Positions 19,470 through 27,311 of a stretch of DNA of 64,000 nt are shown piece after piece. Under the pieces are notes generated by a model, which worked only from the letters and a program-made list of their open reading frames with translations, made no database searches and had not been told where the DNA came from. Source of the stretch: Acetobacteraceae bacterium H6797 (GTDB lineage Bacteria > Pseudomonadota > Alphaproteobacteria > Acetobacterales > Acetobacteraceae); the NCBI GenBank assembly GCA_015223225.1, contig JADFCQ010000001.1, positions 1,079,639 through 1,143,638 on the forward strand. The letters are read 5' to 3'. The position numbers and the translations under genes are program-made. Each line of letters opens with the position of its first letter. Within the stretch, counting starts at the first letter, position 1.

Positions 19470-21092
19470 TCATTGCGTCACCCCGCTCGGCTGACGGGCG
19501 GAGCCACGGCCCGAGGGCGTCGTGGTGGTCGTGGCGGCACGGGGCGCGCTCTGACGGCTCAGGATCGCCCGCCATGCCTCAAGGGCATCGGTCTCGGCCT
19601 GCACCTGGGCCGGGGCGAGGCGGCCGAGGCGCTGGGCCTCCAGCACGCGACGCGCGGCCGCCTGAAGGTCAGCCTCCGAGACGGCGTTGCGGTCACCCGA
19701 GAAGCCGAAGGGGCGCGGCAGGGAGATGCGCGTCTGCGCGTCGGCGCCGACCTGATAACGGCTGACCAGATCGCGCGCCTGCTGCACGGCCTCGTCGCGC
19801 GTGGCCTGGGGGTTCGCCTCCGACCAGCGGTCGAAATCGGCGAGGGCGTTCTGACGCGCGGCGGCCAGCGGCCCGCGCATGAAATTGCCGCCCACTACAT
19901 TGCCGGGGTCGAGGCTGTCGTTCACGAAGGACCGCCCGGAGCGATAGGCGCTGGCCGGAGCATCGTCGCGGCGCGCGTTCCGGTTCTGATTGACCATCGT
20001 GCGGTAGGTGTCCGAGGTGAGGCGACCGGCCCCAAGCTCTCGCCCGGCACGCGCGGCGAACTGGTCGGGGTCTTCCCGGTCGATGCGGACCTGAAGGTCG
20101 GCAACCGTCTCGGGATTGTCGCGCGGCGCGCTGGCGCCACGAATGCGGTTGAGCAGCGCCGAGGTCTCGCCCGGCGAGAGCCAATCCCGCTGCGCCATCA
20201 CATCGCCCACGGTCGGCATCTGGCCCTGGCCATTCTCCGCCTGCGCGATCTGGCCGTAGAGGGTGTTGGCGGCCCGGTCGGCGTTCAGCCGCGAGAGCCG
20301 TTCCGCGCGCCGTTCCGACGCCTCGGCCCGCGAGGCCTGCGCCCCCATTGCCGTGGTCGCGGATTGCACGAGCCGCTGCCGAGCCACTTCATCCAAGTTG
20401 CGGAATTGCTTGGGGTCAGCCAGCGCAGCCAGGGCAGCGGTGGGATTGCGGTTGAGCAGCCCCAGAACGCTCGCCTGATCCATGCGGCCGGCGAAGGACT
20501 GGAACATTTTTTGACCGTCATCGGCCGCCAGAACTCCCGCCTCAACGCGAGCCTTGATCGCTTGATCTGCGGCGTTCATCGCCAACTGTCGAGCTGCTTG
20601 ATCGGGCGCATTGACCGCCCGCTCTGCATACGTATCGAGCGAATTGCCCAGTAGAGCGAGAGACGCCTCATTGCTGCGCTTAACGCTCATCGTCAGCACG
20701 CGGCGGTAGTCCTGCGCTGCAAGTTCCGAGAGGTCACGCTGCGCTGTACGGCGAACAGCAGGATCGGCAACGGTTCGATTTATCTCGTCTTCGCGGGATT
20801 GGACTGCCGCTTGCCAGTTGGACTGAATTGTCGCGGGATCAGTGTTCCTCTCGGCATTTACCCAAGCGCCCGAAAGAGACTTGATCGAAGCGGTACGCTC
20901 CTTATCGACCGTATCGACCTGCTGCTGTTCCCGCTGCGCTTTGAGCACGTCGAGGAAGAAGCCCTCTACGCGGCCAAGCCCTTCGCTGAGCGCCTGGCCG
21001 GCCGCGCCGATGGCCGCCGGGTTCTGCAACACCGGCCGGGGCACCGCGCCCGCGATCTGCTCGCTGCTCGTGAAGGTGGGGATCGAGGGCAT
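19470..21092 (-). CDS. Long helical phage protein, possible internal virion/ejection protein
   Basis: A 540-residue product starting at ATG 21092 behind a GGAGGA site. It begins MPSIPTFTSSEQIAGAVPRP and is almost wholly alpha-helical, with coiled-coil-like stretches (LDVLKAQREQQQVDTVDKER) and repeats of the kind LLNRNPTAALAAL. It ends in a threonine-rich low-complexity tail. Proteins with this start and helical pattern are common among internal virion or DNA-ejection proteins of short-tailed phages; that assignment rests on general resemblance only. It is the last gene of the leftward train. Confidence 0.5.
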   Translation of the reverse strand: MPSIPTFTSSEQIAGAVPRPVLQNPAAIGAAGQALSEGLGRVEGFFLDVLKAQREQQQVDTVDKERTASIKSLSGAWVNAERNTDPATIQSNWQAAVQSREDEINRTVADPAVRRTAQRDLSELAAQDYRRVLTMSVKRSNEASLALLGNSLDTYAERAVNAPDQAARQLAMNAADQAIKARVEAGVLAADDGQKMFQSFAGRMDQASVLGLLNRNPTAALAALADPKQFRNLDEVARQRLVQSATTAMGAQASRAEASERRAERLSRLNADRAANTLYGQIAQAENGQGQMPTVGDVMAQRDWLSPGETSALLNRIRGASAPRDNPETVADLQVRIDREDPDQFAARAGRELGAGRLTSDTYRTMVNQNRNARRDDAPASAYRSGRSFVNDSLDPGNVVGGNFMRGPLAAARQNALADFDRWSEANPQATRDEAVQQARDLVSRYQVGADAQTRISLPRPFGFSGDRNAVSEADLQAAARRVLEAQRLGRLAPAQVQAETDALEAWRAILSRQSAPRAATTTTTPSGRGSARQPSGVTQ

Positions 21093-21148
21093 TTGGCGTC
21101 CTCCAGGAATGAGAGGCGGGGGCACATGGCCCCCGGGTTGAAGAGTGG

Positions 21149-21847
21149 TCAGCGGGTGGCGAGACGCGGCGCTGCGCGCGCCAGGGCCATCACCATTGCC
21201 GGGTCGTTGGCGGCCCCGCTCGCAACGATGGCTTCGGCGGCTGACGGGCTTCGCTGCTGCACGGCACGAAAAGCCCGCTGCGCGTCCGCGATGGTCCTTT
21301 CTGCCGCCTCGTAACCCAGCCGCCGATGCAGTTCCTCCGCGCCTTGCGCCTGGGTCAGCACACGGCCCGAAGCCACAGCGCCCAGCGCCTGGACCGCAAG
21401 CCGCGTCTCCTCGGCATCGGCGCCCAGCGAGGCAAGCGCCTGCTGCGTTTCGTGCATGAGGGTGGCCCCATCAGCGAAGTTCGCCGGCAGCTCCATCCGG
21501 GAAACCGCCATGCCGAGGCTAGCCGCATCCAACGGGGCTCGCTCCTCCGCTTGGCGCGCCGTCTCGGCGTGGCCGAGCTGCGCCTGCCGGAGCTGAAGCG
21601 CACGCTCCACGGCCGCCTGATCGCCGGACCAGTAGCTACTTCCTGGTCGCATCAGCCAATCGAGCTCGGCCTTGCTCTGGGCGGCATCGAGGTTCTGAAC
21701 GGGCGTCGGGGCACGATAGCCATCGAGCCCGACATGCTGAGACGAAGCGGAGCCGCTGGGCTGCAAGCCGGGGAGATGGCCCCTCCCATCAGCCCGCTGC
21801 TCACCGCCGCCAACCGAATGGGCGTCGGGATTAAAGGTGCCGCTCAT
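21149..21847 (-). CDS. Hypothetical phage-type protein
   Basis: A 232-residue protein of unknown function. The first ~60 residues are glycine/serine-rich and probably flexible. The remainder is helical (ALQLRQAQLGHAETARQAEE, LPANFADGATLMHETQQALA). Its start overlaps the stop of the next gene upstream as ATGA, showing translational coupling within the structural-like cassette. No domain is recognised. Confidence 0.6.
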   Translation of the reverse strand: MSGTFNPDAHSVGGGEQRADGRGHLPGLQPSGSASSQHVGLDGYRAPTPVQNLDAAQSKAELDWLMRPGSSYWSGDQAAVERALQLRQAQLGHAETARQAEERAPLDAASLGMAVSRMELPANFADGATLMHETQQALASLGADAEETRLAVQALGAVASGRVLTQAQGAEELHRRLGYEAAERTIADAQRAFRAVQQRSPSAAEAIVASGAANDPAMVMALARAAPRLATR

Positions 21848-22422
21848 TGGGCGTTCTCCTCGGGAATTTGGGGAAGCGGACAGAGCTGCTTCAGCGTGGC
21901 AGCGAGTTCGTTCAGCTTCTCGCGGGGTTCGCCACGGCGCTCGGTCACCAACCGACGCGGGCCGATCTCAATCTGACGAGGCAGACTGGCGCCGAGGACG
22001 TTGCTCGCCAAAGAATGCGTGGCGCTCAAAGCGCTGGTCTGCCTGCTATCACGGTACTCGCGAAGCAGATCGGCCGTGGCACTGTTCAAGGCCTCAGCGG
22101 ACTGCAACACGGTCTCGCTAACGGCGATCCACTGAGCGACCGCCTTGTCATAGGCATCGTGCAGCGCCGCCAGCCGCTTCCGTTCGGCGATGGCGGCCTT
22201 TCGCTCGGCTGCCAGCACCTCGGCTTGGCGCGCGGCGGCTTCAGCAGCGTTCGCTTGCCGCAGCCGTTCAGCGGCACGCTCGGCATCAAGCTCGGCTGAT
22301 TGCAGTTGCAGCAGCTCATCGGCGCCAAGCTCGCCTTCCTTGGCGAGGAGGCCACGGCGCATCTCGGCAGCCCGGCTGCGAGCGAAGGTAACAGCGCTCT
22401 CGAGATCAGTGATTTGGTTCAT
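21844..22422 (-). CDS. Coiled-coil phage-type protein
   Basis: A 192-residue protein from ATG 22422, with AGGAGG ending seven bases upstream and the start overlapping the previous stop. Residues 1-125 are strongly charged heptad-like helix (AERAAERLRQANAAEAAARQ, AAERKAAIAERKRLAALHD), so a coiled coil is very likely. The C-terminal part (SLPRQIEIGPRRLVTERRG) is basic. A scaffold or tail-associated role is possible but not shown. Confidence 0.6.
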   Translation of the reverse strand: MNQITDLESAVTFARSRAAEMRRGLLAKEGELGADELLQLQSAELDAERAAERLRQANAAEAAARQAEVLAAERKAAIAERKRLAALHDAYDKAVAQWIAVSETVLQSAEALNSATADLLREYRDSRQTSALSATHSLASNVLGASLPRQIEIGPRRLVTERRGEPREKLNELAATLKQLCPLPQIPEENAQ

Positions 22423-22704
22423 CACGGCACCTCCTGCCCGAGAGCCGTGAGCCGCGCTTCGATTTCGCCAGCGCGACCATTCCCGAAGCGGACATCTGGC
22501 GTTGGAAGCTTCCTCGGCAAGGCTTCCAACATCAGGTGGCCGGCTTGATAGCCGACCTGCTTAAAGAAGTGCGCACCCCCCCGGGTGTACAGATGCGGCC
22601 GCCTCCATCGCAGTGGCAAGCGTCGCCCCGGCGGCGCGCAGCGTGGCGCATGCGTCGATCCATCCTGAGATGGCGTCGTTCAAGGCGTCGGCCTGGGTGC
22701 TCAT
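22422..22704 (-). pseudogene. Small phage gene split by a frame change at a 7-G tract
   Basis: The 5' part starts at ATG 22704 with AAGGAG seven bases upstream. It encodes MSTQADALNDAISGWIDACA and so on to 22561. The 3' part, in another frame, encodes HFFKQVGYQAGHLMLEALPR and ends at a TGA that overlaps the next gene's ATG. The two parts join exactly at seven consecutive G on the minus strand (22582-22576). With six G the frame is continuous and gives about 93 residues. It could be a real indel, a phase-variable tract, programmed slippage or a base-calling error. Function unknown. Confidence 0.7.
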
Positions 22705-22946
22705 TGCTTGTCTCCTTCGTGAGTGGCTTCGACGGCTCGCAACCGGCTGGTCGCGGCCCATTTGGTCAGGAGCGCAGCGGCGACAGCTTCAAGGTCGGCC
22801 CGCGACGGCTCGCCCGGCCGCATCGCCACGCTCATGGAGAGGTTGAATTCGGCCAGCATGGCCTCTTCGTGAGCCTTGCGGGCCAGGCCCAAAGGAAGAT
22901 CGGCGAAGCCAGCCTCGCGGATAGCTGAAGGTTCAGGGCTCCACAT
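22701..22946 (-). CDS. Small hypothetical phage-type protein
   Basis: An 81-residue protein starting MWSPEPSAIREAGFADLPLG. Its frame overlaps the terminase-like gene by 14 bases upstream and the split gene by 4 bases downstream (ATGA). The helical region EEAMLAEFNLSMSVAMRPGE and ADLEAVAAALLTKWAATSR is the only visible structure. Membership in the coupled cassette is the main support. Confidence 0.6.
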   Translation of the reverse strand: MWSPEPSAIREAGFADLPLGLARKAHEEAMLAEFNLSMSVAMRPGEPSRADLEAVAAALLTKWAATSRLRAVEATHEGDKQ

Positions 22947-23592
22947 CTGAGGCCTCCCCGTCGATCTGAGGGCGTGCGGCCTCTGTCTGCCTCTGAAATT
23001 CAGCGATATGCTCTGGGTCCTTCAGCACCAGGTTGATGACGATGGCTTGGCCGCCATCTGGAGGAACCCCCGCCACTGGTGGTCCAAACTCCTGTCGGGT
23101 GGTGGGGTGCCGCTCAGCGAGAAAGCGCGAGGCGCTGGTGTCGCCACGCTCCGACGCCGCATGCAGGTGCCCAACTACGCGGGCAGCGGCTTGGCCCTCG
23201 GCTGCTGAAAGAATGCGGTCGATCTCCGCATCGTCGTTGATCCAGCGGCGAAGTGCATCGAGGTCCAAACCCACGATACGGACAGCAATTGAGCGGGTGG
23301 CGCCGGCGCGCAGGCAATCGCAGAGGCGCTGCAATGCGAGAGCAGAACGCTCGCCCCTCGCCGCCAGCTTATGATCTGCCGGTGTGGCGGGCGTGAAAAT
23401 GCGAGAAGCTGTCTTGGTCTCAGCGAAGGCCACGGCGTCGGGGGCTTTGGTCCACCCTTCGACCCGAGCGCGTTTGGAGATCGCTTGGCGGCTTACCTCA
23501 TGGCGGCGCGCAAGCTGGTAGGACGACTGGCCGGCGCTCCATTCGGCTTGGATCAGTGGCCAGTTGATGCCGGGTTTGGCGGGCTGGGGCAT
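22933..23592 (-). CDS. Phage terminase small subunit-like protein
   Basis: A 219-residue protein with two recognisable parts. The N-terminal HTH has WPLIQAEWSAGQSSYQLAR then EVSRQAISKRARVEGW (about residues 11-48). The second module (about 95-180) has the typical small-terminase pattern: LRAGATRSIAVRIVGLDLDA, LRRWINDDAEI, AEGQAAARVVGHLHAASERG and SRFLAERHPTTRQEFGP. Small terminases pick the packaging site on phage DNA. No large terminase is seen nearby, which is the arrangement of phage satellites that redirect a helper's packaging motor (inference). Confidence 0.68.
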   Translation of the reverse strand: MPQPAKPGINWPLIQAEWSAGQSSYQLARRHEVSRQAISKRARVEGWTKAPDAVAFAETKTASRIFTPATPADHKLAARGERSALALQRLCDCLRAGATRSIAVRIVGLDLDALRRWINDDAEIDRILSAAEGQAAARVVGHLHAASERGDTSASRFLAERHPTTRQEFGPPVAGVPPDGGQAIVINLVLKDPEHIAEFQRQTEAARPQIDGEASDVEP

Positions 23593-23597
23593 GGCAA

Positions 23598-23810
23598 CTA
23601 ACTCCCCTCTGGAAGGTTGCGGTCAGGGCGTTCGGGCCCTGTCGTGTTGACGAAATCGGTTTCCGTGGAAGGCTCAGGCAGGGGGTCGAGCATCGGGCCG
23701 AGCCAGAGGCTTGCCGCCATCCCGTGACGAGCGGCCCAGGCACGGGCTCGACGATCCCATTCGGCTTCAGGAAGCGAGCGCTTCAGAGGCACATTGCGGA
23801 CCCGGCTCAT
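23598..23810 (-). CDS. Small hypothetical protein
   Basis: A 70-residue protein beginning MSRVRNVPLKRSLPEAEWDR. Its ATG overlaps the stop of the ATPase gene (ATGA) and it is followed 5 bases later by the terminase-like gene. It has a basic and tryptophan-bearing N-terminal half and an acidic, proline-rich tail. Not recognised. Confidence 0.6.
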   Translation of the reverse strand: MSRVRNVPLKRSLPEAEWDRRARAWAARHGMAASLWLGPMLDPLPEPSTETDFVNTTGPERPDRNLPEGS

Positions 23811-25057
23811 TGCCAAACCCTCCACACACGTCCCTGGTCGCAGGAGATCGCGCCGGCTTCCTGGAGTTCTTTCGATGCTCTGCGATGGGCCCGAAGCTTG
23901 CTCTCTTGCTGAGTGCCGGGGTTCGAGCGATCACAGTATCGCTTCCGGAAGAGCTCCTCACCCACGCTGACCAGGTTTGCGGGAACTCCTGCGGCACCGA
24001 CCACACCACTTTCCAGAAGTGTGTCGGTCAGAATGCTCAATGCCAGTTCGGCACCTTTTGAGAGGTGCCTTCTCCGCTTACTTTCAAACGGCTTTAGTCC
24101 TTCGCCATCACGAGACCACCCGTCGGCACCAAGCCGTAGCGTAACCGGCAGATAGTCTTCTGCGTTCGATGGCTCGCGGTGCCGGTGCTTATCGAACGCG
24201 ACCTTGAAGGCCAGCCCATTGGGATCTTCTACAGGGCTAAGCGTCATGCAGGTGTCCATCTGCCAGCGCTTGGTGTCAGTACCGTAGACGCGGCTGCCGG
24301 AGGGGGTCATATGATCGACCCAAATCTGAGCGATACCTGCTGCGGTCAACGCTCGCATCAATGGCACAATCGGTTCCCAGGAGGTCTCTTCGCGCTTGTC
24401 GCCTTCGAGCAAGCTCATGACGTTGTCGAAGATGACGACGTCCACGGACCCCAACATCTCGATGAGCCGAAGACACCACTCGTATCCGGCCTCAGTGTTG
24501 AGCGGCCGAAACTCACCCAAGTCAGGATATCTCTCTGCCAGATAAGGAGCATCGTCGAGGACGGTGACAATCACGAGGCGTGCTAGGTCTGCTCCATTCA
24601 TACGAGAGCTCAGGTCCGAAAGCCGCTTTTGGCGAAGAGCTCCAGAGTGCTCTCCATCCAAAATAAGCGTCGTGAGACGGCGAGGAACGGACCAATGCAA
24701 GAAGTCGGTTCCGGTAGCCAAAGCACCACCAAGACTGTCCACGAAAACGGATTTGCCGGCGCCAGTCTGACCCGAAACCAGCATCCGTCCGCCACGTGGC
24801 AGCAAGCTCCCGAACAATCCCTCCGACGCTTCGAACCTGCGCTCTGCCCAAGCATTTGCATTCAGGCTTTCGAGCAGATCCGGCTTCCGCAAGCCTGGCT
24901 CGGTCCGCAGCCTGCGAGAAAAGGGCGGGTGTGCTGCTTTCGCGTCAGTCTGACCAGCTTCGCTCATAGCGAAGCCGCCCTGCGGGGCCTGAGCGAGTTC
25001 CGCGAAGCCCGCTGCGAGGGTGACAATGTGCTCGGAAAGGGGATCGCCGATATCCAT
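23807..25057 (-). CDS. RepA-like AAA/RecA-fold ATPase (mobile-element replicative helicase type)
   Basis: A 416-residue protein from ATG 25057, which overlaps the previous stop. The RecA-like core has Walker A GQTGAGKS (residues 96-103), LILDGEHSG (about 130) and Walker B VVIFDN (206-211). A conserved IWVDHMTPSGSRVYGTDTK block follows, as in RSF1010 RepA-type hexameric helicases and the ATPase module of element-encoded replication proteins. The C-terminal ~100 residues look like a winged helix (LVSVGEELFRKRYCDRS). It probably unwinds the element's origin. A DnaB-like or RadA-like role is the alternative. Confidence 0.75.
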   Translation of the reverse strand: MDIGDPLSEHIVTLAAGFAELAQAPQGGFAMSEAGQTDAKAAHPPFSRRLRTEPGLRKPDLLESLNANAWAERRFEASEGLFGSLLPRGGRMLVSGQTGAGKSVFVDSLGGALATGTDFLHWSVPRRLTTLILDGEHSGALRQKRLSDLSSRMNGADLARLVIVTVLDDAPYLAERYPDLGEFRPLNTEAGYEWCLRLIEMLGSVDVVIFDNVMSLLEGDKREETSWEPIVPLMRALTAAGIAQIWVDHMTPSGSRVYGTDTKRWQMDTCMTLSPVEDPNGLAFKVAFDKHRHREPSNAEDYLPVTLRLGADGWSRDGEGLKPFESKRRRHLSKGAELALSILTDTLLESGVVGAAGVPANLVSVGEELFRKRYCDRSNPGTQQESKLRAHRRASKELQEAGAISCDQGRVWRVWQ

Positions 25058-25449
25058 CAGCTGATCCTCTGAAGGCGGATGGAGCGGTAGAAGTAGAGGC
25101 GAGAGGCCGCTTCCAGCAGGCTCCAGCCTTCCAGCCAACTGGCGAGTTCTACCAAGCCTTGGCCCTCGATGGCTTCGGGCTCACTGCGCCAGGAGAGGGT
25201 CTTAGGGTCCAACGATACGATGAGGTCACGCCGGCGCAGCTTTAGACGCCCATCGGCTAGCCGCTCGGGAACGCCGGCAAGCAACACAAGCAATTGCGCC
25301 AGCCTCTCAGCGGAGAGGCTAGGCGGGACAGTCAACCGGCTATGGATCGTTTGCTCTCGGGCCGCGCGAAAGCGCTGTACCCGGAGCTGAAGAGCTTCGG
25401 CTGCCGCTGTGCCAGAAGTTGAGGGGGAGGCCGCGAGCAAACCGCTCAA
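25057..25449 (-). CDS. Hypothetical protein between AlpA-like and RepA-like genes
   Basis: A 130-residue protein starting at TTG 25449, three bases after the upstream stop. Its own stop overlaps the RepA-like ATG. It contains RLAQLLVLLAGVPERLADGR, LKLRRRDLIVSLDPKTLSW and a tryptophan-rich C-terminus. Genes at this place in satellite-like elements are often replication accessories, but nothing in the sequence proves it. Confidence 0.55.
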   Translation of the reverse strand: MSGLLAASPSTSGTAAAEALQLRVQRFRAAREQTIHSRLTVPPSLSAERLAQLLVLLAGVPERLADGRLKLRRRDLIVSLDPKTLSWRSEPEAIEGQGLVELASWLEGWSLLEAASRLYFYRSIRLQRIS

Positions 25450-25452
25450 GGA

Positions 25453-25665
25453 TCAGGCCGCCACGTTGCCCCGAGCGGAGGGCAGAGAGGCGAACCACGC
25501 CTCAGCGCTATCTCGTGGGATCAGCAAGCGCCTCCCGGCCTTCACGGCCTGGAGCTTGCCTTCCTTCATCGCGGCGAAGGTGGTGGTCTTGCCGACGCCA
25601 TACGCCGCGCAGAAAGCCTCTACGGTGTAGGCTCTCTGCTCTATTAAATTTGGATTTTCGCGCAT
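25453..25665 (-). CDS. AlpA/excisionase-type HTH regulator
   Basis: A 70-residue protein that is little more than one HTH_17 domain: RAYTVEAFCAAYGVGKTTTF, then MKEGKLQAVKAGRRLLIPRD and SAEAWFASLP. This is the form of AlpA-like activators and excisionases that control integrase genes in P4-like elements. A GGAAG ribosome site precedes the ATG at 25665 and lies inside an inverted repeat. It heads the RepA-like/terminase-like gene train. Confidence 0.8.
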   Translation of the reverse strand: MRENPNLIEQRAYTVEAFCAAYGVGKTTTFAAMKEGKLQAVKAGRRLLIPRDSAEAWFASLPSARGNVAA

Positions 25666-25695
25666 TTCGCATCTTCCGTAGCGGTTCGATGCGAA
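25666..25695. promoter_or_regulatory. Inverted-repeat operator candidate upstream of the AlpA-like gene
   Basis: TTCGCATC (25666-25673) and GATGCGAA (25688-25695) form a perfect 8-bp inverted repeat 14 bases apart, directly upstream of the ATG and over the ribosome site. Position suggests autoregulation or repression of the replication genes. Confidence 0.5.
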
Positions 25696-25715
25696 TGGGA
25701 TAGAGCGAGCGCACT

Positions 25716-25742
25716 CCGAATAAGTACCCCCTTCTTATTCGG
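25716..25742 (-). terminator. Hairpin over the stop codon of the 236-residue gene
   Basis: CCGAATAAG (25716-25724) and CTTATTCGG (25734-25742) form a 9-bp stem that includes the TAA stop. No clear T-run follows, so it may act as a weak terminator or as an mRNA-end stabiliser. Confidence 0.45.
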
Positions 25743-26445
25743 GCGGCGGCGGAGCGATCAGCCTAAGGATGCCCCTCAAGGCCATGGCATGATCCCGCTC
25801 ACGCCCCCTACCTTCAGCCACCAGATCCAAGAACATTTCTCTATGGAGCGCTATTCCTTGCTCCCGCCGAGCTGCGTCACGCCAACCCTTAACGGTCTCG
25901 TCACTAATTAGAGTTGATCGACCACCTTGACCTTTGGCCCGCTTTCGATGGCCGCTATCGTTCATTTCGTTTGCCATAGCCTTTGCGCACTCATTGATCT
26001 GATCGCCAGCTAGAGCGTGCAGCTCTAAAGCTGCAGCAGCGACAGCGTTGCGCTCAACCTCGGAGCTGGAGGCCGCACCGCCGCTCTGCCGCTGAGGCCT
26101 GAATGCCATAGGCGTGATGCCGCGCTCCCGCACGTCATACAAATCTCGCAGTATTTTTTTCAGTGTATTGGGCGAGCTTTTAGGAAAAAATGGCTGAAGT
26201 TCCTGCAAAAATAGCGAAAATCCATATATAGTCTCGACGTATGCCAGATGACCGCCGTCTTTTTTCTGCTCTTTTATCCAGCGAGTATTTGCATCTACCA
26301 AGTTGGCGCGCAGCGTGAGCAGCGCATTGAGCAGTACGCCCGTTTGCAGCCGCACATGACCATGGTTCACCCCGCTCTCATCCACAAATCGAAACAGAAT
26401 ATCGGGCGGATCCTCACCTGCGGGGATCTCGATTTCATTGGTCAT
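25735..26445 (-). CDS. Hypothetical element protein
   Basis: A 236-residue protein from ATG 26445 with GGAGG about eight bases upstream. Notable segments are ILFRFVDESGVNHGHVRLQT, LFLQELQPFFPKSSPNTLKK and a basic GHRKRAKGQGGRSTLISDET motif, which could bind nucleic acid. No family is recognised. It precedes the AlpA-like gene and ends in a hairpin, so it is probably its own unit. Confidence 0.6.
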   Translation of the reverse strand: MTNEIEIPAGEDPPDILFRFVDESGVNHGHVRLQTGVLLNALLTLRANLVDANTRWIKEQKKDGGHLAYVETIYGFSLFLQELQPFFPKSSPNTLKKILRDLYDVRERGITPMAFRPQRQSGGAASSSEVERNAVAAAALELHALAGDQINECAKAMANEMNDSGHRKRAKGQGGRSTLISDETVKGWRDAARREQGIALHREMFLDLVAEGRGRERDHAMALRGILRLIAPPPPE

Positions 26446-26538
26446 CCGTCGCGCCTCCGTACGCGCTCCGAAGGAAGGTGCGGGGCTGCGCGGTCGGAGA
26501 TCCGCGCGGGCTGGCCGGCCCTTGCCCCGCACTAGGAA

Positions 26539-26841
26539 CTATATCAGGGCCCCTAGGCACCCTGCATCATTTGCGAACGGCGATTGGGAGACGAGATGGC
26601 CGTCCGGCTCGTCATCGCAGCAAGGCTCTGCGTCGTCTCGGTCGCCGGGCCGACCGTCGTCTGTGTAGACGGCATCCTCGACCATGCAGGCATCTTCATC
26701 GTCCGGTTCCATCTCGGCGGCTGGAGCATCCAACTCGTCCAGCAGATCGACCAGCATCCCCACGACAGCCTCGATACGCTCCCGCCTTTCAAGGATTTTG
26801 ATAACCTCGCCTGGGAAGCGGGTGAAGGTCTCGTGGCTCAT
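26539..26841 (-). CDS. Small acidic hypothetical protein
   Basis: A 100-residue protein with a basic N-terminal helix (MSHETFTRFPGEVIKILERR) and a strongly acidic second half (EMEPDDEDACMVEDAVYTDD). The ATG overlaps the upstream stop (ATGA). Acidic small proteins of elements sometimes act as DNA mimics, but nothing here goes beyond composition. Confidence 0.55.
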   Translation of the reverse strand: MSHETFTRFPGEVIKILERRERIEAVVGMLVDLLDELDAPAAEMEPDDEDACMVEDAVYTDDGRPGDRDDAEPCCDDEPDGHLVSQSPFANDAGCLGALI

Positions 26842-27212
26842 GGCGCGTCCCCCGCGAGGCGGAGGAGGTCATGCACCACGTCGATGGCCCATCGGCCGGC
26901 AACGGTGTTGTCCCAGAGCTCCACGCCTTCGAAGACAGTGACCTCGCTCTTGGCTGCACGGGCCTTTGCCAGCACTCCCTCCAAAGTCCTCGGCCTTGCC
27001 GCACTGACAGCATCCAAGGTCCGCTCATACTCATGCCAGAGCGGGTCGTCCTGACAGTCAATGTGGCCGCCTTCGGTGTTGTAGCGTTCCCGTACGGCCG
27101 CATGCTCGGCGCATAGCATAATGATGTCCGCGTCCGGGCCGGTCGTCCCGAGGGGTGTTAGTTCTCGATTAAGCAAGCGCGTGCTATGCCGCGCAGCAGC
27201 CTTGGTTTCCAT
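26838..27212 (-). CDS. Hypothetical protein common in alphaproteobacterial phages
   Basis: A 124-residue protein (ATG 27212; GTG 27221 also in frame). It has the pattern LCAEHAAVRERYNTEGGHID, then DPLWHEYERTLDAVSAARPR and LEGVLAKARAAKSEV, ending in WAIDVVHDLLRLAGD. I have the impression of a small family seen in alphaproteobacterial prophages, without a known function. It is coupled to the acidic protein downstream. Confidence 0.55.
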   Translation of the reverse strand: METKAAARHSTRLLNRELTPLGTTGPDADIIMLCAEHAAVRERYNTEGGHIDCQDDPLWHEYERTLDAVSAARPRTLEGVLAKARAAKSEVTVFEGVELWDNTVAGRWAIDVVHDLLRLAGDAP

Positions 27213-27311
27213 GGTCCACACCCATGTTGCCGAGGTCAGGGACGGTTGGCGTTGCAGCGCCTTCCATCCCGCCTCCTATGTCACCGGCAAGCCGCGCCGG
27301 CTCGGGCCAGG

